Assembly: GCA_905479105.1 (NCBI GenBank)
Contig: CAJQLE010000001.1
Coordinates: 233,628 to 297,627 of the forward strand
Length of the DNA: 64,000 bases
From: an uncultured Flavobacteriales bacterium
Lineage (GTDB): Bacteria > Bacteroidota > Bacteroidia > Flavobacteriales_G > Salibacteraceae
Reading direction: 5' to 3'
The notes below the pieces were generated by a model that saw nothing but the letters and a program-made list of their open reading frames with translations, ran no database searches and was not told where the DNA came from. Both the position numbers and the translations under genes were made by a program. This document shows positions 35,722-43,632 of this stretch, in pieces (within the stretch, counting starts at the first letter, position 1; each line of letters starts with the position of its first letter).

Positions 35722-36461
35722 ATCAAGAATAGTTGAGTAATTAAATAATTAGCTACTAATATGATGATCGAGCTTTGCACAACCCCTCTGGTGCTAGCCT
35801 TGCCCACTTCAAGGGCACTACCCGCGGCAAAATAGCCTTGATAGGCAGGAACCGAAGTAAATATGAACGCAAATACCGCAGCTTTAGAAAGTGCATAAAC
35901 CACATGGTATGGACGGAAATCCAACTGTATGCCATAAACATAGTCCGAAACGCTAACTATATCAGTAAACATTGCAATCATATATCCCCCACCAATTGAA
36001 ACGAACATCGAAATAATGACTAAAAAAGGGTTAATAATTACGGACGCTATTATCTTAGGAAGAATTAAGAAGGAACTTGAATTAACCCCCATTATCTCTA
36101 GTGCATCAATTTGTTCCGTAACTCTCATCAATCCTATTTCAGAGGCGATATTAGAGCCAACTTTTCCAGCAAGAATTAGTGCCATAATTGTAGGACTAAA
36201 CTCTAAAATAGTTGATTGACGCGTTGTGAATCCAATTGTATAACTTGGAATAAATGCACTATCAATATTCGCAGCAGTTTGAATGGTAATAACGGCTCCC
36301 ATGAATAATGAGATCACCATTATAATTCCCAATGATGCCAATCCCAATGACACCATTTCGTCAAACAAACGTTTGCGATAGATTGACATTTTCTCGGGTT
36401 TACTAAAAACCCTCCACATCAGTATGAAGTATTGCCCTAAATGGAATAAAAAAGATGCCAT
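35718..36461 (-). CDS. mlaE: MlaE-family ABC permease
   Basis: The 247-aa permease has five or so membrane segments and the conserved MlaE/YrbE stretch ALILAGKVGSNIASEIGLMR followed by VTEQIDALEIMGVNSSSFLI. It pairs with the MlaF ATPase encoded downstream. A perfect -7 box lies 5 nt before its ATG, suggesting a leaderless mlaE-mlaF transcript. A divergent leaderless gene starts 61 nt away, so two opposed promoters share this short gap. Confidence 0.88.
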   Translation of the reverse strand: MASFLFHLGQYFILMWRVFSKPEKMSIYRKRLFDEMVSLGLASLGIIMVISLFMGAVITIQTAANIDSAFIPSYTIGFTTRQSTILEFSPTIMALILAGKVGSNIASEIGLMRVTEQIDALEIMGVNSSSFLILPKIIASVIINPFLVIISMFVSIGGGYMIAMFTDIVSVSDYVYGIQLDFRPYHVVYALSKAAVFAFIFTSVPAYQGYFAAGSALEVGKASTRGVVQSSIIILVANYLITQLFLI

Positions 36462-36466
36462 CGCGA

Positions 36467-36474
36467 CAAATGTA
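36467..36474 (-). promoter_or_regulatory. -7 box 5 nt before mlaE
   Basis: TACATTTG on the minus strand matches TAnnTTTG, and TCGCG separates it from the ATG at 36461. No -33 TTTG is seen. Confidence 0.55.
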
Positions 36475-36510
36475 ACGCTATTTCAGTGCTTACTTCATGA
36501 ATCAATTCAC

Positions 36511-36518
36511 TAGCTTTG
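36511..36518 (+). promoter_or_regulatory. -7 box 4 nt before the 52-aa lipoprotein
   Basis: TAGCTTTG matches TAnnTTTG exactly and is followed by AACG and the ATG at 36523. It independently supports the small gene. Confidence 0.6.
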
Positions 36519-36522
36519 AACG

Positions 36523-36681
36523 ATGCGTTTTGTAAAAACTTCCATTTTCTTTTGCACTATTCTCACGTTGAGTTCTTGCGCAGTTTTCAAAGGCAAAAAA
36601 GATTGTGATTGTCCACATTGGGGATCATCGAATTTACAGCCACAAACAGAATTGGCGGCAGCTGCTCTCCCAAATGAGTAA
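36523..36681 (+). CDS. Small lipoprotein (52 aa)
   Basis: This short gene reads MRFVKTSIFFCTILTLSSCA and then a hydrophilic tail with KKDCDCPHW. The first 19 residues form a lipoprotein signal with lipobox LSSC (Cys19). The mature part has two closely spaced Cys (CDC) before PHW. Support comes from the exact -7 box 4 nt upstream and from an 8-nt overlap with the start of the SprT-like gene, which suggests translational coupling. No function is known to me. Short lipoproteins with a CxCPxW-like motif may recur in related genomes, but I cannot search for that here. Confidence 0.75.
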   Translation: MRFVKTSIFFCTILTLSSCAVFKGKKDCDCPHWGSSNLQPQTELAAAALPNE

Positions 36682-37291
36682 AGAACTTTTCTTAAAGAAA
36701 ATGAGCTCATATATGCCTGAAGAAGCCATTGACTTGGTTTATTCTTGGCTAGGACCTCATAACATCCGATTAAAAATCACAAAGCCTAGACGCTCAAAAC
36801 TTGGAGACTTCAGGGTAAAAGGGAAACAAGAGCCCGCAATTATTTCGGTGAACGGAAACCTTAATCCCTTTTCCTTTCTAATCACCTTAACCCACGAAAT
36901 AGCGCACCTGAAAGATTTTAGTGAACGTAAGACTTTAAGAGAGGCGCATGGTCAAAACTGGAAACGGATTTATTCCAAACTACTCACAGAAGTCATTGAA
37001 ACGGGGGCTTTCCCATCTGAATTGCACCCTGCTTTGCGCAAGCACATCAACAACCCTAAAGCTGCATCATGTTCTGACGCCACTCTTTTAGATGCTTTGA
37101 GACAATACGATGATGAACCAAAATCTAGATTAAAAGAATTACCTCTCGGAGCACATTTCTTACTATCGAATGGAATGAGGTTTGAGCGAGGTGAATTAAA
37201 GCGCACACGCTATAAATGCCAAGAGCTGAATTCTAAAAAATGGTATTTGGTGCATGGTGAGGCAGAGGTTATTAATGTAGAAATGAATTAA
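36674..37291 (+). CDS. SprT-like zinc metalloprotease-family protein
   Basis: The ATG at 36674 gives MSKELFLKKMSSYMPEEAID and overlaps the small lipoprotein stop by 8 nt. The 205-aa protein contains LITLTHEIAHLKDF, the HExxH zinc motif of the SprT/gluzincin fold, and a later His in EAHGQNWKRIY that fits a third ligand. The C-terminal 60 residues are basic and contain HFLLSNGMRFERGELKRTRY and KWYLVHGEAEV. The role of bacterial SprT-like proteins is unclear. Eukaryotic Spartan degrades DNA-protein crosslinks. Confidence 0.82.
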   Translation: MSKELFLKKMSSYMPEEAIDLVYSWLGPHNIRLKITKPRRSKLGDFRVKGKQEPAIISVNGNLNPFSFLITLTHEIAHLKDFSERKTLREAHGQNWKRIYSKLLTEVIETGAFPSELHPALRKHINNPKAASCSDATLLDALRQYDDEPKSRLKELPLGAHFLLSNGMRFERGELKRTRYKCQELNSKKWYLVHGEAEVINVEMN

Positions 37292-37331
37292 AAGCTAACC
37301 TTAGCTTCAAATTAGAAAGTGACTAGTGCGT

Positions 37332-37339
37332 TACTTTCG
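37332..37339 (+). promoter_or_regulatory. Candidate -7 box of the manC-type gene
   Basis: TACTTTCG matches the variant TAnnTTCG, 19 nt before the ATG at 37359. No -33 box is evident. Confidence 0.35.
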
Positions 37340-37358
37340 CTGCTTGATTAAGAAAAAT

Positions 37359-38444
37359 ATGAAAGACGTTTATTGTGTGATAATGGCGGGTGGAATTGGA
37401 AGTAGATTCTGGCCTATGAGTAGACAAAGCTCCCCAAAACAGTATTTAGATATCATGGGAACAGGATCATCATTGATCCAACTCACCTATGATCGATTAA
37501 AGGCGATTTCAACGCCAGATCAATTCATGATCGTCACTTCTGACGATTATGTCAACTTGACCAAAGAACATCTTACTGAACTCTCTGACGCGCAGATCCT
37601 AAGTGAGCCATCGCGCAAAAACACTGCGCCATGTATTGCTTATGCAGCGTATAAGTTGTACAAGAAAAACCCTGATGCTGTAATGGTGATTTCACCAGCA
37701 GATCACATCATCTTAAAAGAGAAAACCTTCATTGATACACTTAATGTAGCAATTGATCACGCTTATGAAAGCGAAAATCTCGTGACCATTGGTATCAAAC
37801 CAAGTAGACCGGATTCTGGCTATGGCTATATTCAATTTCATCGCGATACGGATTATGAAAATGATCAGGTCAAAAAGGTAAAAACCTTTACGGAGAAACC
37901 GAGTGTTGAATTGGCACTTCAGTTTCTTCAGAGTGGTGATTTTTATTGGAATAGCGGAATGTTTGTTTGGAAAGTATCAGCCATTGTAAAGGCTTTTCAA
38001 GAAATGATGCCAGGGCTAGCTGAACTATTCAACGAGAAAATTGATGATTTCAATTCCGATGCAGAGGCTTCTGCCATTAAATCCATCTACGGTGAATGCC
38101 AAAACATTTCTATTGACTATGGTATCATGGAAAAAGCCGCTAATGTAGATGTCGTTTTAGGTGATTTTGGCTGGTCTGATCTTGGCACTTGGGGATCGCT
38201 TTATGAACAAATGGAGAAAGATGAAAAGTCAAATGTTCTGGTAAATGGTAATATTAAAATCTACGATACCAATCAGTCTATCATCATGCTTCCTAATGAA
38301 AAGCTGGCTGTAGTTCAGGGTTTGTCAAACTACATCGTGATTGATACAGATGATGTTTTGCTCATTTGCCAAAAAGAAGAAGAGCAAAAAATAAAGCAAT
38401 TCGTTCAGGACTTGAAGGAAAGCAAACTGAACAAATTCATATAA
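37359..38444 (+). CDS. manC: Mannose-1-phosphate guanylyltransferase
   Basis: This enzyme makes GDP-mannose from mannose-1-phosphate and GTP for surface polysaccharides. The ATG at 37359 puts the nucleotide-binding signature CVIMAGGIGSRFWPMSR at residues 5-21, followed by SPKQYLDIMG with the conserved Lys. FTEKPSVELALQFL and FYWNSGMFVWK are conserved sugar-nucleotide transferase motifs, and GDFGWSDLGTWGSL closes the substrate site. At 361 aa it is the short form without a C-terminal isomerase domain. A phosphomannose isomerase-like gene occurs at 60.9-61.9 kb. Confidence 0.92.
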   Translation: MKDVYCVIMAGGIGSRFWPMSRQSSPKQYLDIMGTGSSLIQLTYDRLKAISTPDQFMIVTSDDYVNLTKEHLTELSDAQILSEPSRKNTAPCIAYAAYKLYKKNPDAVMVISPADHIILKEKTFIDTLNVAIDHAYESENLVTIGIKPSRPDSGYGYIQFHRDTDYENDQVKKVKTFTEKPSVELALQFLQSGDFYWNSGMFVWKVSAIVKAFQEMMPGLAELFNEKIDDFNSDAEASAIKSIYGECQNISIDYGIMEKAANVDVVLGDFGWSDLGTWGSLYEQMEKDEKSNVLVNGNIKIYDTNQSIIMLPNEKLAVVQGLSNYIVIDTDDVLLICQKEEEQKIKQFVQDLKESKLNKFI

Positions 38445-38475
38445 AAAAAGCCAAGCTCATGATTTTGAACTTGGC
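38443..38475 (-). terminator. Rho-independent terminator after fumC
   Basis: GCCAAG (38450-38455) pairs with CTTGGC (38470-38475). On the minus strand the hairpin is followed by seven U residues (38443-38449), placing it 23 nt past the fumC stop and against the end of the convergent manC. Confidence 0.8.
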
Positions 38476-38498
38476 CTCTTCTAACTCTTAATTATTCC

Positions 38499-39896
38499 TT
38501 AGCTTAAGCTTCCAATCATTTTTGATGGATCAACCCATTGATCAAATTCTTCTGCTGTAAGGTATCCTAAATTCACTGACTCTTCTTTCAGCGTGGTTCC
38601 ATTTTCGTGGGCCGTTTTGGCGATTTTCGCAGCCTTTTCGTAACCAATCTTGGTGTTCAATGCTGTTACTAACATCAACGAATTATCAAGGTTTTGCTTG
38701 ATCCGCGCATGGTTTGGCTCAATACCAACTGCACAATGCTCATCAAATGATTTACAAGCTTCCCCGATTAATCGAGCGCTCATCAGCACATTGAAAGCCA
38801 TCATTGGTTTAAACACATTCAACTCAAAATGACCGTTTGAACCTCCTATACTCACAGCTACATCGTTGCCCATTACTTGAGCGCAAACCATTGTCAAGGC
38901 TTCTGCTTGGGTAGGGTTTACCTTTCCAGGCATGATACTCGATCCTGGTTCATTTGAAGGAATAATCAACTCACCAATTCCACAGCGAGGACCACTTGCC
39001 AACAAACGAACATCGTTCGCGATCTTCATCAAGCTTACAGCCATTTGCTTCAAAGCACCATGTGTTTCAACCAGTGCATCATGAGCAGCTAAAGCCTCAA
39101 ATTTATTTTCAGCACTTCGAAAAGGGTGTCCTGTAAAACCTGCAATCTTTTCTGCTACCAAGTCAGAATATCCTTCTGGCGTATTGATTCCTGTTCCAAC
39201 AGCCGTTCCGCCAAGCGCTATTTCAGAAAGGTGATCCAATGTGTTTCTTAATGCCTTCAGACCATGATTCAATTGTGAAACATATCCTGAAAGTTCTTGT
39301 CCAACAGTGAGTGGCGTTGCATCCATTAGGTGAGTACGTCCAATCTTAACGATATTCATGAATTCTTTTGACTTCTTTTCCAACGTATCGCGCAGTTGCT
39401 CTACCCCGGGAATGGTTGTTTCAACCACCATTTTATAGGATGCTATGTGCATTCCTGTAGGATATGTATCGTTTGAGCTTTGACTCTTGTTGACATCATC
39501 ATTTGGGTGAATCGTTGAATGCCCTTCTCCCAATTTCCCACCAACAATCACATGGGCTCTATTGGAAACCACCTCGTTTACATTCATGTTTGATTGTGTT
39601 CCTGAACCGGTTTGCCAAATCACCAACGGAAACTGATCATTCAGCTTTCCTTCAAGAATTTCATCACATACCTTGGAGATCAAATCGCGCTTTTCTACTG
39701 CCAAAACTCCCAATTCACAATTGGCATGAGCCGCTGCTTTCTTCAAGTAAGCAAAGCCTTGCACCACTTCTAGCGGCATGCTTGCCTCGGGGCCAATTTT
39801 AAAATTATTTCTTGAGCGTTCGGTTTGAGCTCCCCAATACTTATCTGCGGGCACTTTTACTTCGCCCATCGTGTCTTTTTCAATTCTATAATCCAT
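38499..39896 (-). CDS. fumC: Class II fumarate hydratase
   Basis: FumC interconverts fumarate and malate in the TCA cycle. The 465-aa length is standard. Visible features are [19 protein letters not shown] at the N terminus, the [15 protein letters not shown] segment, [17 protein letters not shown] with the active-site region, and the superfamily signature [19 protein letters not shown] around residue 320, which contains the catalytic Ser. It has a terminator on its 3' side and a perfect -7 box (39989-39996) 92 nt upstream. Confidence 0.96.
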   Translation of the reverse strand: MDYRIEKDTMGEVKVPADKYWGAQTERSRNNFKIGPEASMPLEVVQGFAYLKKAAAHANCELGVLAVEKRDLISKVCDEILEGKLNDQFPLVIWQTGSGTQSNMNVNEVVSNRAHVIVGGKLGEGHSTIHPNDDVNKSQSSNDTYPTGMHIASYKMVVETTIPGVEQLRDTLEKKSKEFMNIVKIGRTHLMDATPLTVGQELSGYVSQLNHGLKALRNTLDHLSEIALGGTAVGTGINTPEGYSDLVAEKIAGFTGHPFRSAENKFEALAAHDALVETHGALKQMAVSLMKIANDVRLLASGPRCGIGELIIPSNEPGSSIMPGKVNPTQAEALTMVCAQVMGNDVAVSIGGSNGHFELNVFKPMMAFNVLMSARLIGEACKSFDEHCAVGIEPNHARIKQNLDNSLMLVTALNTKIGYEKAAKIAKTAHENGTTLKEESVNLGYLTAEEFDQWVDPSKMIGSLS

Positions 39897-39976
39897 ATGA
39901 TGTTGATTTTAAACGATTCACGGTTATTGATGAAATCTTTGTTTTTATTTCTTTCGAATAAATTAGACCTATGCTT

Positions 39977-39984
39977 TATATTCG
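39977..39984 (+). promoter_or_regulatory. Candidate -7 box of the 56-aa membrane protein gene
   Basis: TATATTCG matches the variant TAnnTTCG and lies 19 nt before the ATG at 40004. It almost abuts the oppositely oriented fumC -7 box. Confidence 0.3.
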
Positions 39985-39988
39985 CTGC

Positions 39989-39996
39989 CAAATGTA
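39989..39996 (-). promoter_or_regulatory. -7 box of fumC
   Basis: TACATTTG on the minus strand matches TAnnTTTG. It would give a leader of nearly 90 nt for fumC. The -33 position reads CAAT. Confidence 0.42.
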
Positions 39997-40003
39997 AAAT
40001 GCC

Positions 40004-40174
40004 ATGGGCGAATATATTGGCTTCTTTATTTTTCTTTTCTTCTTTTTGATGGCTTTTTGGATCCTTATCTTTTTGGTTGGATTCTTAGGTTATTGGTCTG
40101 TGATGGGCGGCTTAAACAGCTTAATGCCTGGACTTTTCAATAAAAAAGAAGAAGAAACAACGGAAGAAGGGTAA
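40004..40174 (+). CDS. Small membrane protein (56 aa)
   Basis: The reading frame gives MGEYIGFFIFLFFFLMAFWI and continues through one long or two short hydrophobic segments (residues about 4-30), then LNSLMPGLFNKKEEE and an acidic tail. It fits the gap between divergent fumC and convergent prfB, whose 3' end it approaches to within 10 nt. Composition, a clear membrane-then-charged layout and a candidate promoter argue for a real gene, but I recognise no family. It may be a modulator of a membrane complex. That is speculation. Confidence 0.6.
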   Translation: MGEYIGFFIFLFFFLMAFWILIFLVGFLGYWSVMGGLNSLMPGLFNKKEEETTEEG

Positions 40175-40184
40175 CACATCTTCT

Positions 40185-41294
40185 TTATTGTTTGCCTTCT
40201 TCGGTCAGCTTACCAGCGCTCCACATTAAGAAGGCTTCAAGAAATCTATCTAAATCTCCGTTTAATACTGAGTCGGCATCCGATGTCTCAGCTCCGGTGC
40301 GTACATCTTTCACCATTTTGTATGGATGTAAAACGTAGTTTCTGATTTGGCTTCCCCACTCTATTTTCATCTTATTGGCTTCAATCTCTGCCTGCTTCGC
40401 ACGCTTAGCTTCCAATTCCATTTCATATAAACGAGATTTCAATAATTGAATGGCCTTTTCTCGGTTTTGATGCTGAGATCGTGACTCTGTGTTCTCAATA
40501 ATAATTCCAGATGGTCTGTGCTTTAAACGCACGCCCGTTTCAACCTTGTTTACGTTCTGTCCACCTGCTCCACCCGACCTAAATGTATCCCAATCAATAT
40601 CAGATGCATTCACTTCAATCTCAATGCTGTCATCAACCAAAGGATAAACATAAACGGAAACAAACGAAGTATGCCGCTTGGCATTAGAATCAAAAGGTGA
40701 AATACGCACCAAACGATGCACACCGTTCTCTCCTTTTAAATATCCGAAGGCAAACTCACCCGTAAATTGAAGGGTCACGGTTTTCACTCCCGCTACATCA
40801 CCTTCTTGATAGTTGAGCTCTGAGATTTTATAACCATTTTTTTCGCCCCACATCATGTACATACGCATGAGCATTGAAGCCCAGTCACAACTTTCAGTGC
40901 CGCCAGCGCCAGCCGTAATTTGCAAGACAGCCTCTAAACTATCTTCTTCAGCACCTAAGAGATTCTTCATTTCCAAATCTTCCAAGAGCTTCTTTAACTT
41001 CTCATATTGAGCATCTACCTCAGACTGCTCCGCCTCTCCTTCTTTCAGAAATTCGAAAAAAACCTTCAAGTCTTCTTGAGCTAGAACCAATGCATCAAAA
41101 GATTTTGTCCAAACCTTCTTTTTGTTGATTTGCTTCAATACGAGTTCTGCCGCTTTTGGGTCATCCCAAAACCCAGGATCTTGAGTTTGTTGCTCTTCAT
41201 CCTCAATTTGAGCGCGCTTGTGGTCGATATCCAAATAAGATTTCAGCGATTTCAAACGCTCATCCACCTCTTTGATATCATCTATCGTTGTCAT
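40185..41294 (-). CDS. prfB: Peptide chain release factor 2, without programmed frameshift
   Basis: RF2 recognises UAA and UGA stop codons. The 369-aa protein is read in a single frame from [20 protein letters not shown]. The tripeptide SPF for stop codon recognition is in [16 protein letters not shown], and the catalytic GGQ is in [17 protein letters not shown]. At the position where many bacteria have the +1 frameshift site (after about residue 22, KSYLDIDHK) the sequence is continuous and has no CUU UGA. A perfect -7 box lies 4 nt before the ATG. Confidence 0.96.
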   Translation of the reverse strand: MTTIDDIKEVDERLKSLKSYLDIDHKRAQIEDEEQQTQDPGFWDDPKAAELVLKQINKKKVWTKSFDALVLAQEDLKVFFEFLKEGEAEQSEVDAQYEKLKKLLEDLEMKNLLGAEEDSLEAVLQITAGAGGTESCDWASMLMRMYMMWGEKNGYKISELNYQEGDVAGVKTVTLQFTGEFAFGYLKGENGVHRLVRISPFDSNAKRHTSFVSVYVYPLVDDSIEIEVNASDIDWDTFRSGGAGGQNVNKVETGVRLKHRPSGIIIENTESRSQHQNREKAIQLLKSRLYEMELEAKRAKQAEIEANKMKIEWGSQIRNYVLHPYKMVKDVRTGAETSDADSVLNGDLDRFLEAFLMWSAGKLTEEGKQ

Positions 41295-41298
41295 ATGG

Positions 41299-41306
41299 CA
41301 AATGTA
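41299..41306 (-). promoter_or_regulatory. -7 box 4 nt before prfB
   Basis: TACATTTG on the minus strand matches TAnnTTTG and is followed by CCAT and the ATG at 41294. The -33 position (AGCA) does not match. Confidence 0.58.
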
Positions 41307-41363
41307 CTTTTTGGCTTCGACTTTCTGCTTTGCCTACTGCCTCTATTCTTAGTAAATTAGGAC

Positions 41364-41849
41364 TCAAGGTTTTTCATTTAACGCTTCAGAAAGTTCTCGT
41401 TTAAAATCACCGAATTGATAGCCTTTCTGCATAAGGTAATTTACCACCTTCTGCTTTTTACTCATCGACTTCTCGCCTTTCAAGAGACCGAGTTTCTTTT
41501 GAATTAAATGCTTTATGGTCTGCTGATATTCATCTTCATCGATCTCCGTGAGAGCCGTTTGAATCAATCTGCTGTGTATTTGTTTGGACTGAAGCTCATA
41601 CCTGATTTTTATCTTCCCCCATCTTTTGGTTCGGAAATAACCTCGAGCAAAACTTCGAGCATAGCGCTCTTCATTGAGCAGGTCTTCATCCATCATTTGC
41701 ATCATGACCTGATCTACTTCGTTTTTCCAAAGTCCAAGGCCATATAATTTATCCTTTACCTCTTTATGGCAACGATCTCGATAGTTGCAAAAGGTTCTAA
41801 CCTTGATGATGGCTTCGTCAACGGATATCTTCTTTTGAGGAAAGGACAC
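41364..41849 (-). CDS. recX: Regulatory protein RecX (GTG start)
   Basis: RecX modulates RecA filaments. The 161-aa product has the tandem three-helix repeats of the family. AIIKVRTFCNYRDRCHKEVK and DLLNEERYARSFARGYFRTK are the most typical parts, and GKIKIRYELQSKQI follows. The start is GTG at 41849, giving MSFPQKKISVDEAI. A variant -7 box (TAACTTCG) sits 4 nt before that GTG, so a leaderless mRNA is likely. recA is not in the window. Confidence 0.9.
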   Translation of the reverse strand: MSFPQKKISVDEAIIKVRTFCNYRDRCHKEVKDKLYGLGLWKNEVDQVMMQMMDEDLLNEERYARSFARGYFRTKRWGKIKIRYELQSKQIHSRLIQTALTEIDEDEYQQTIKHLIQKKLGLLKGEKSMSKKQKVVNYLMQKGYQFGDFKRELSEALNEKP

Positions 41850-41853
41850 AAAG

Positions 41854-41861
41854 CGAAGTTA
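41854..41861 (-). promoter_or_regulatory. Variant -7 box 4 nt before the recX GTG
   Basis: TAACTTCG on the minus strand fits TAnnTTCG. CTTT separates it from the GTG at 41849. Confidence 0.43.
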
Positions 41862-41902
41862 TGTATCGTAAGAAATAATTGGCTGAAGCTTTCATTAAAA
41901 AA

Positions 41903-41930
41903 AGCCCCGCTAATGCGAGGCCTTTTTTTT
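41903..41930 (-). terminator. Rho-independent terminator after rng
   Basis: AGCCCCGC (41903-41910), a TAAT loop and GCGAGGCC (41915-41922) form a hairpin flanked by runs of A (left) and T (right). The one internal mismatch (C-A on the plus strand) becomes a G-U pair in minus-strand RNA, so it works best for rng, whose last codon it touches. Confidence 0.8.
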
Positions 41931-43488
41931 AGAATAGTATCTCTTTTCCTTCCTTATCTAAAAACTCATAATCGAGCATCGTAAGGGCGTTCTTAGCTTC
42001 CACTGGAACCCAACGCTTATAGCTTTTAAACCAATTACGCTGATAGCCATACATGTTCTTTTTAAGGTATGCGGCTACAAAAGGATGGGCAGCCAACGTA
42101 ATGACAGCATCTTTATGCTCCTCAAACAAGGCTTTCAAATTCATTTCAATCTCATCAATGATTGTAATGGCTGCTTGAACCTCACCTGTACCATGACAAG
42201 TTGGACAAACCTCAGCCGTTTTAATAGCCATTTCAGGACGCACACGTTGTCGCGTGATCTCAACTAGACCAAATCTGCTTACTGGAAGCACTTGATGCTT
42301 GGCACGGTCAGCACTCATGAACTCACGTAATTTGTTCAAGAGGTTTTTTCGGTTTTCAGAACTTCGCATATCGATAAAATCGATAACAACAAGCCCACCC
42401 ATATCTCTTAAACGCAATTGACGCGCAACTTCTTCTGCCGCTTCAATATTCACCTTAATGGCGCTCGACTCTTGGTTGGCTTCGCCTTTGGCAGTATTCC
42501 CGCTGTTCACGTCAATAACGTGCATGGCTTCAGTATGCTCAATGACCAAGTATGCACCAGTTTTCATGGTAACATGTTTACCGAAAAGACTTTTAATCTG
42601 CTTTTCGATTCCAAAATGCTCCATAATGTCCGTTTTGGCCTTATGGAGTTTTACAATCTTTTCACTCTCGGGAGAGATGGTTTTTAAGTAATTACAGATA
42701 TCACTATGTAAAACAGCATCGTCTGTAACAATTTGATTGAACGAAGGACTCAACAAATCGCGCAAAAGCACATTTGTTCTGTCGATTTCGCTCAAGACTT
42801 TCTTAGGAGGTTTGGATGAGGTGAAACTTTGAAATGCCTCTTCCCAACGTTGCGTAAGATTACGCAAATCAGCATCTAGCTCGGCTACCTTTTGCCCTTC
42901 AGCAACAGTGCGAACAATTACCCCACAATTCTTGGGTTTGATACTTGATATCAACCTCCTGAGACGGTCGCGCTCTTCACGCTTCTTGATCTTCTGAGAA
43001 ACAGAAATTTTATCTCCAAAAGGAACCAACACTACAAACCTTCCAGCAATACTGATCTCGCAAGTTAAGCGAGGTCCTTTTGTGGATATAGGTTCTTTAG
43101 CAATTTGAACTAGCATATAGCGATTAGGCTTTACAACCTGATCCATCTTGCCGTTCTTGTCAATGTCCGCTTCAAGCGTGAAATCCGTTAGATCTCCATT
43201 CTTTCGCTTGCCGGTTATTCCTTCAGAAATATACTTCTGTAACGATGAGGCCTGAGGGCCTAAATCGTGGTAGTGTAGGAACGCATCTTTCTCGTATCCT
43301 ACATCAACAAAGGCCGCATTTAATCCTGGTACAATTCTCTTAATTCTACCTAAAAATAAATCACCAACGTTAAAACCTTTATCAAGTTTTTCGTTGTGAT
43401 ATTCAACTAAGCCTTTATCCTCTAGAAGAGCAATATTTACTTCACCATCCCCGGAGCGAATGATCAATTCTTTGCTTTTATCACTCAC
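41929..43488 (-). CDS. rng: Ribonuclease G/E family endoribonuclease (GTG start)
   Basis: RNase G/E enzymes cut single-stranded AU-rich RNA in rRNA maturation and mRNA decay. The 519-aa protein has an S1 domain (residues about 35-130, FNVGDLFLGRIKRIVPGLNA), the catalytic metal-binding region VIDVNSGN, GGLVVIDFIDM with the second Asp, and a zinc-link motif CPTCHGTGEV near residue 435. Length fits RNase G, without the long disordered degradosome tail of E. coli RNase E. It starts with GTG at 43488 and is the last gene of the HU-TPR-bS22-rng operon. Confidence 0.93.
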   Translation of the reverse strand: MSDKSKELIIRSGDGEVNIALLEDKGLVEYHNEKLDKGFNVGDLFLGRIKRIVPGLNAAFVDVGYEKDAFLHYHDLGPQASSLQKYISEGITGKRKNGDLTDFTLEADIDKNGKMDQVVKPNRYMLVQIAKEPISTKGPRLTCEISIAGRFVVLVPFGDKISVSQKIKKREERDRLRRLISSIKPKNCGVIVRTVAEGQKVAELDADLRNLTQRWEEAFQSFTSSKPPKKVLSEIDRTNVLLRDLLSPSFNQIVTDDAVLHSDICNYLKTISPESEKIVKLHKAKTDIMEHFGIEKQIKSLFGKHVTMKTGAYLVIEHTEAMHVIDVNSGNTAKGEANQESSAIKVNIEAAEEVARQLRLRDMGGLVVIDFIDMRSSENRKNLLNKLREFMSADRAKHQVLPVSRFGLVEITRQRVRPEMAIKTAEVCPTCHGTGEVQAAITIIDEIEMNLKALFEEHKDAVITLAAHPFVAAYLKKNMYGYQRNWFKSYKRWVPVEAKNALTMLDYEFLDKEGKEILF

Positions 43489-43535
43489 TTTAAAATATTT
43501 TAAATTATACCGGGGTCACAAATGTGAAGGAGAAA

Positions 43536-43628
43536 TTACTTCTTCTTCTTGTGACGATTCTTTCTTAAGCGCTTCTTACGCTTGTGTGTCGCCATCTTAT
43601 GTCTCTTTCTTTTCTTACCGCTTGGCAT
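43536..43628 (-). CDS. bS22/AURKAIP1-COX24-type ribosome-associated miniprotein (30 aa)
   Basis: The frame encodes MPSGKKRKRHKMATHKRKKR and ten more residues ending HKKKK, so it is almost entirely Lys, Arg and His. This matches the very short, highly basic protein found across Bacteroidota that carries the AURKAIP1/COX24 domain, related to bacterial bS22 and mitochondrial mS38 of the small ribosomal subunit. It starts 4 nt downstream of the TPR gene and precedes rng by 47 nt, so it is part of the same operon. The length is normal for this family. Confidence 0.9.
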   Translation of the reverse strand: MPSGKKRKRHKMATHKRKKRLRKNRHKKKK

Positions 43629-43632
43629 AATA

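Noticed and set aside
36605..36673. Longer SprT-like protein starting at 36605
   Set aside because: This part is inside the 52-aa lipoprotein in another frame. The start at 36674 (MSKELFL) has the family-like N terminus and overlaps the lipoprotein stop, so the extension is not coding for SprT.
37292..37307. AAGCTAA/TTAGCTT palindrome after the SprT-like gene as a terminator
   Set aside because: The loop would be only two bases and no T run follows. It could be an operator for the manC gene, but nothing supports this.
43516..43527. TCACA-AA-TGTGA as a CRP site
   Set aside because: The CRP consensus is TGTGA-N6-TCACA, with half sites in the opposite order and a 6-nt spacer. Only the dyad is noted.
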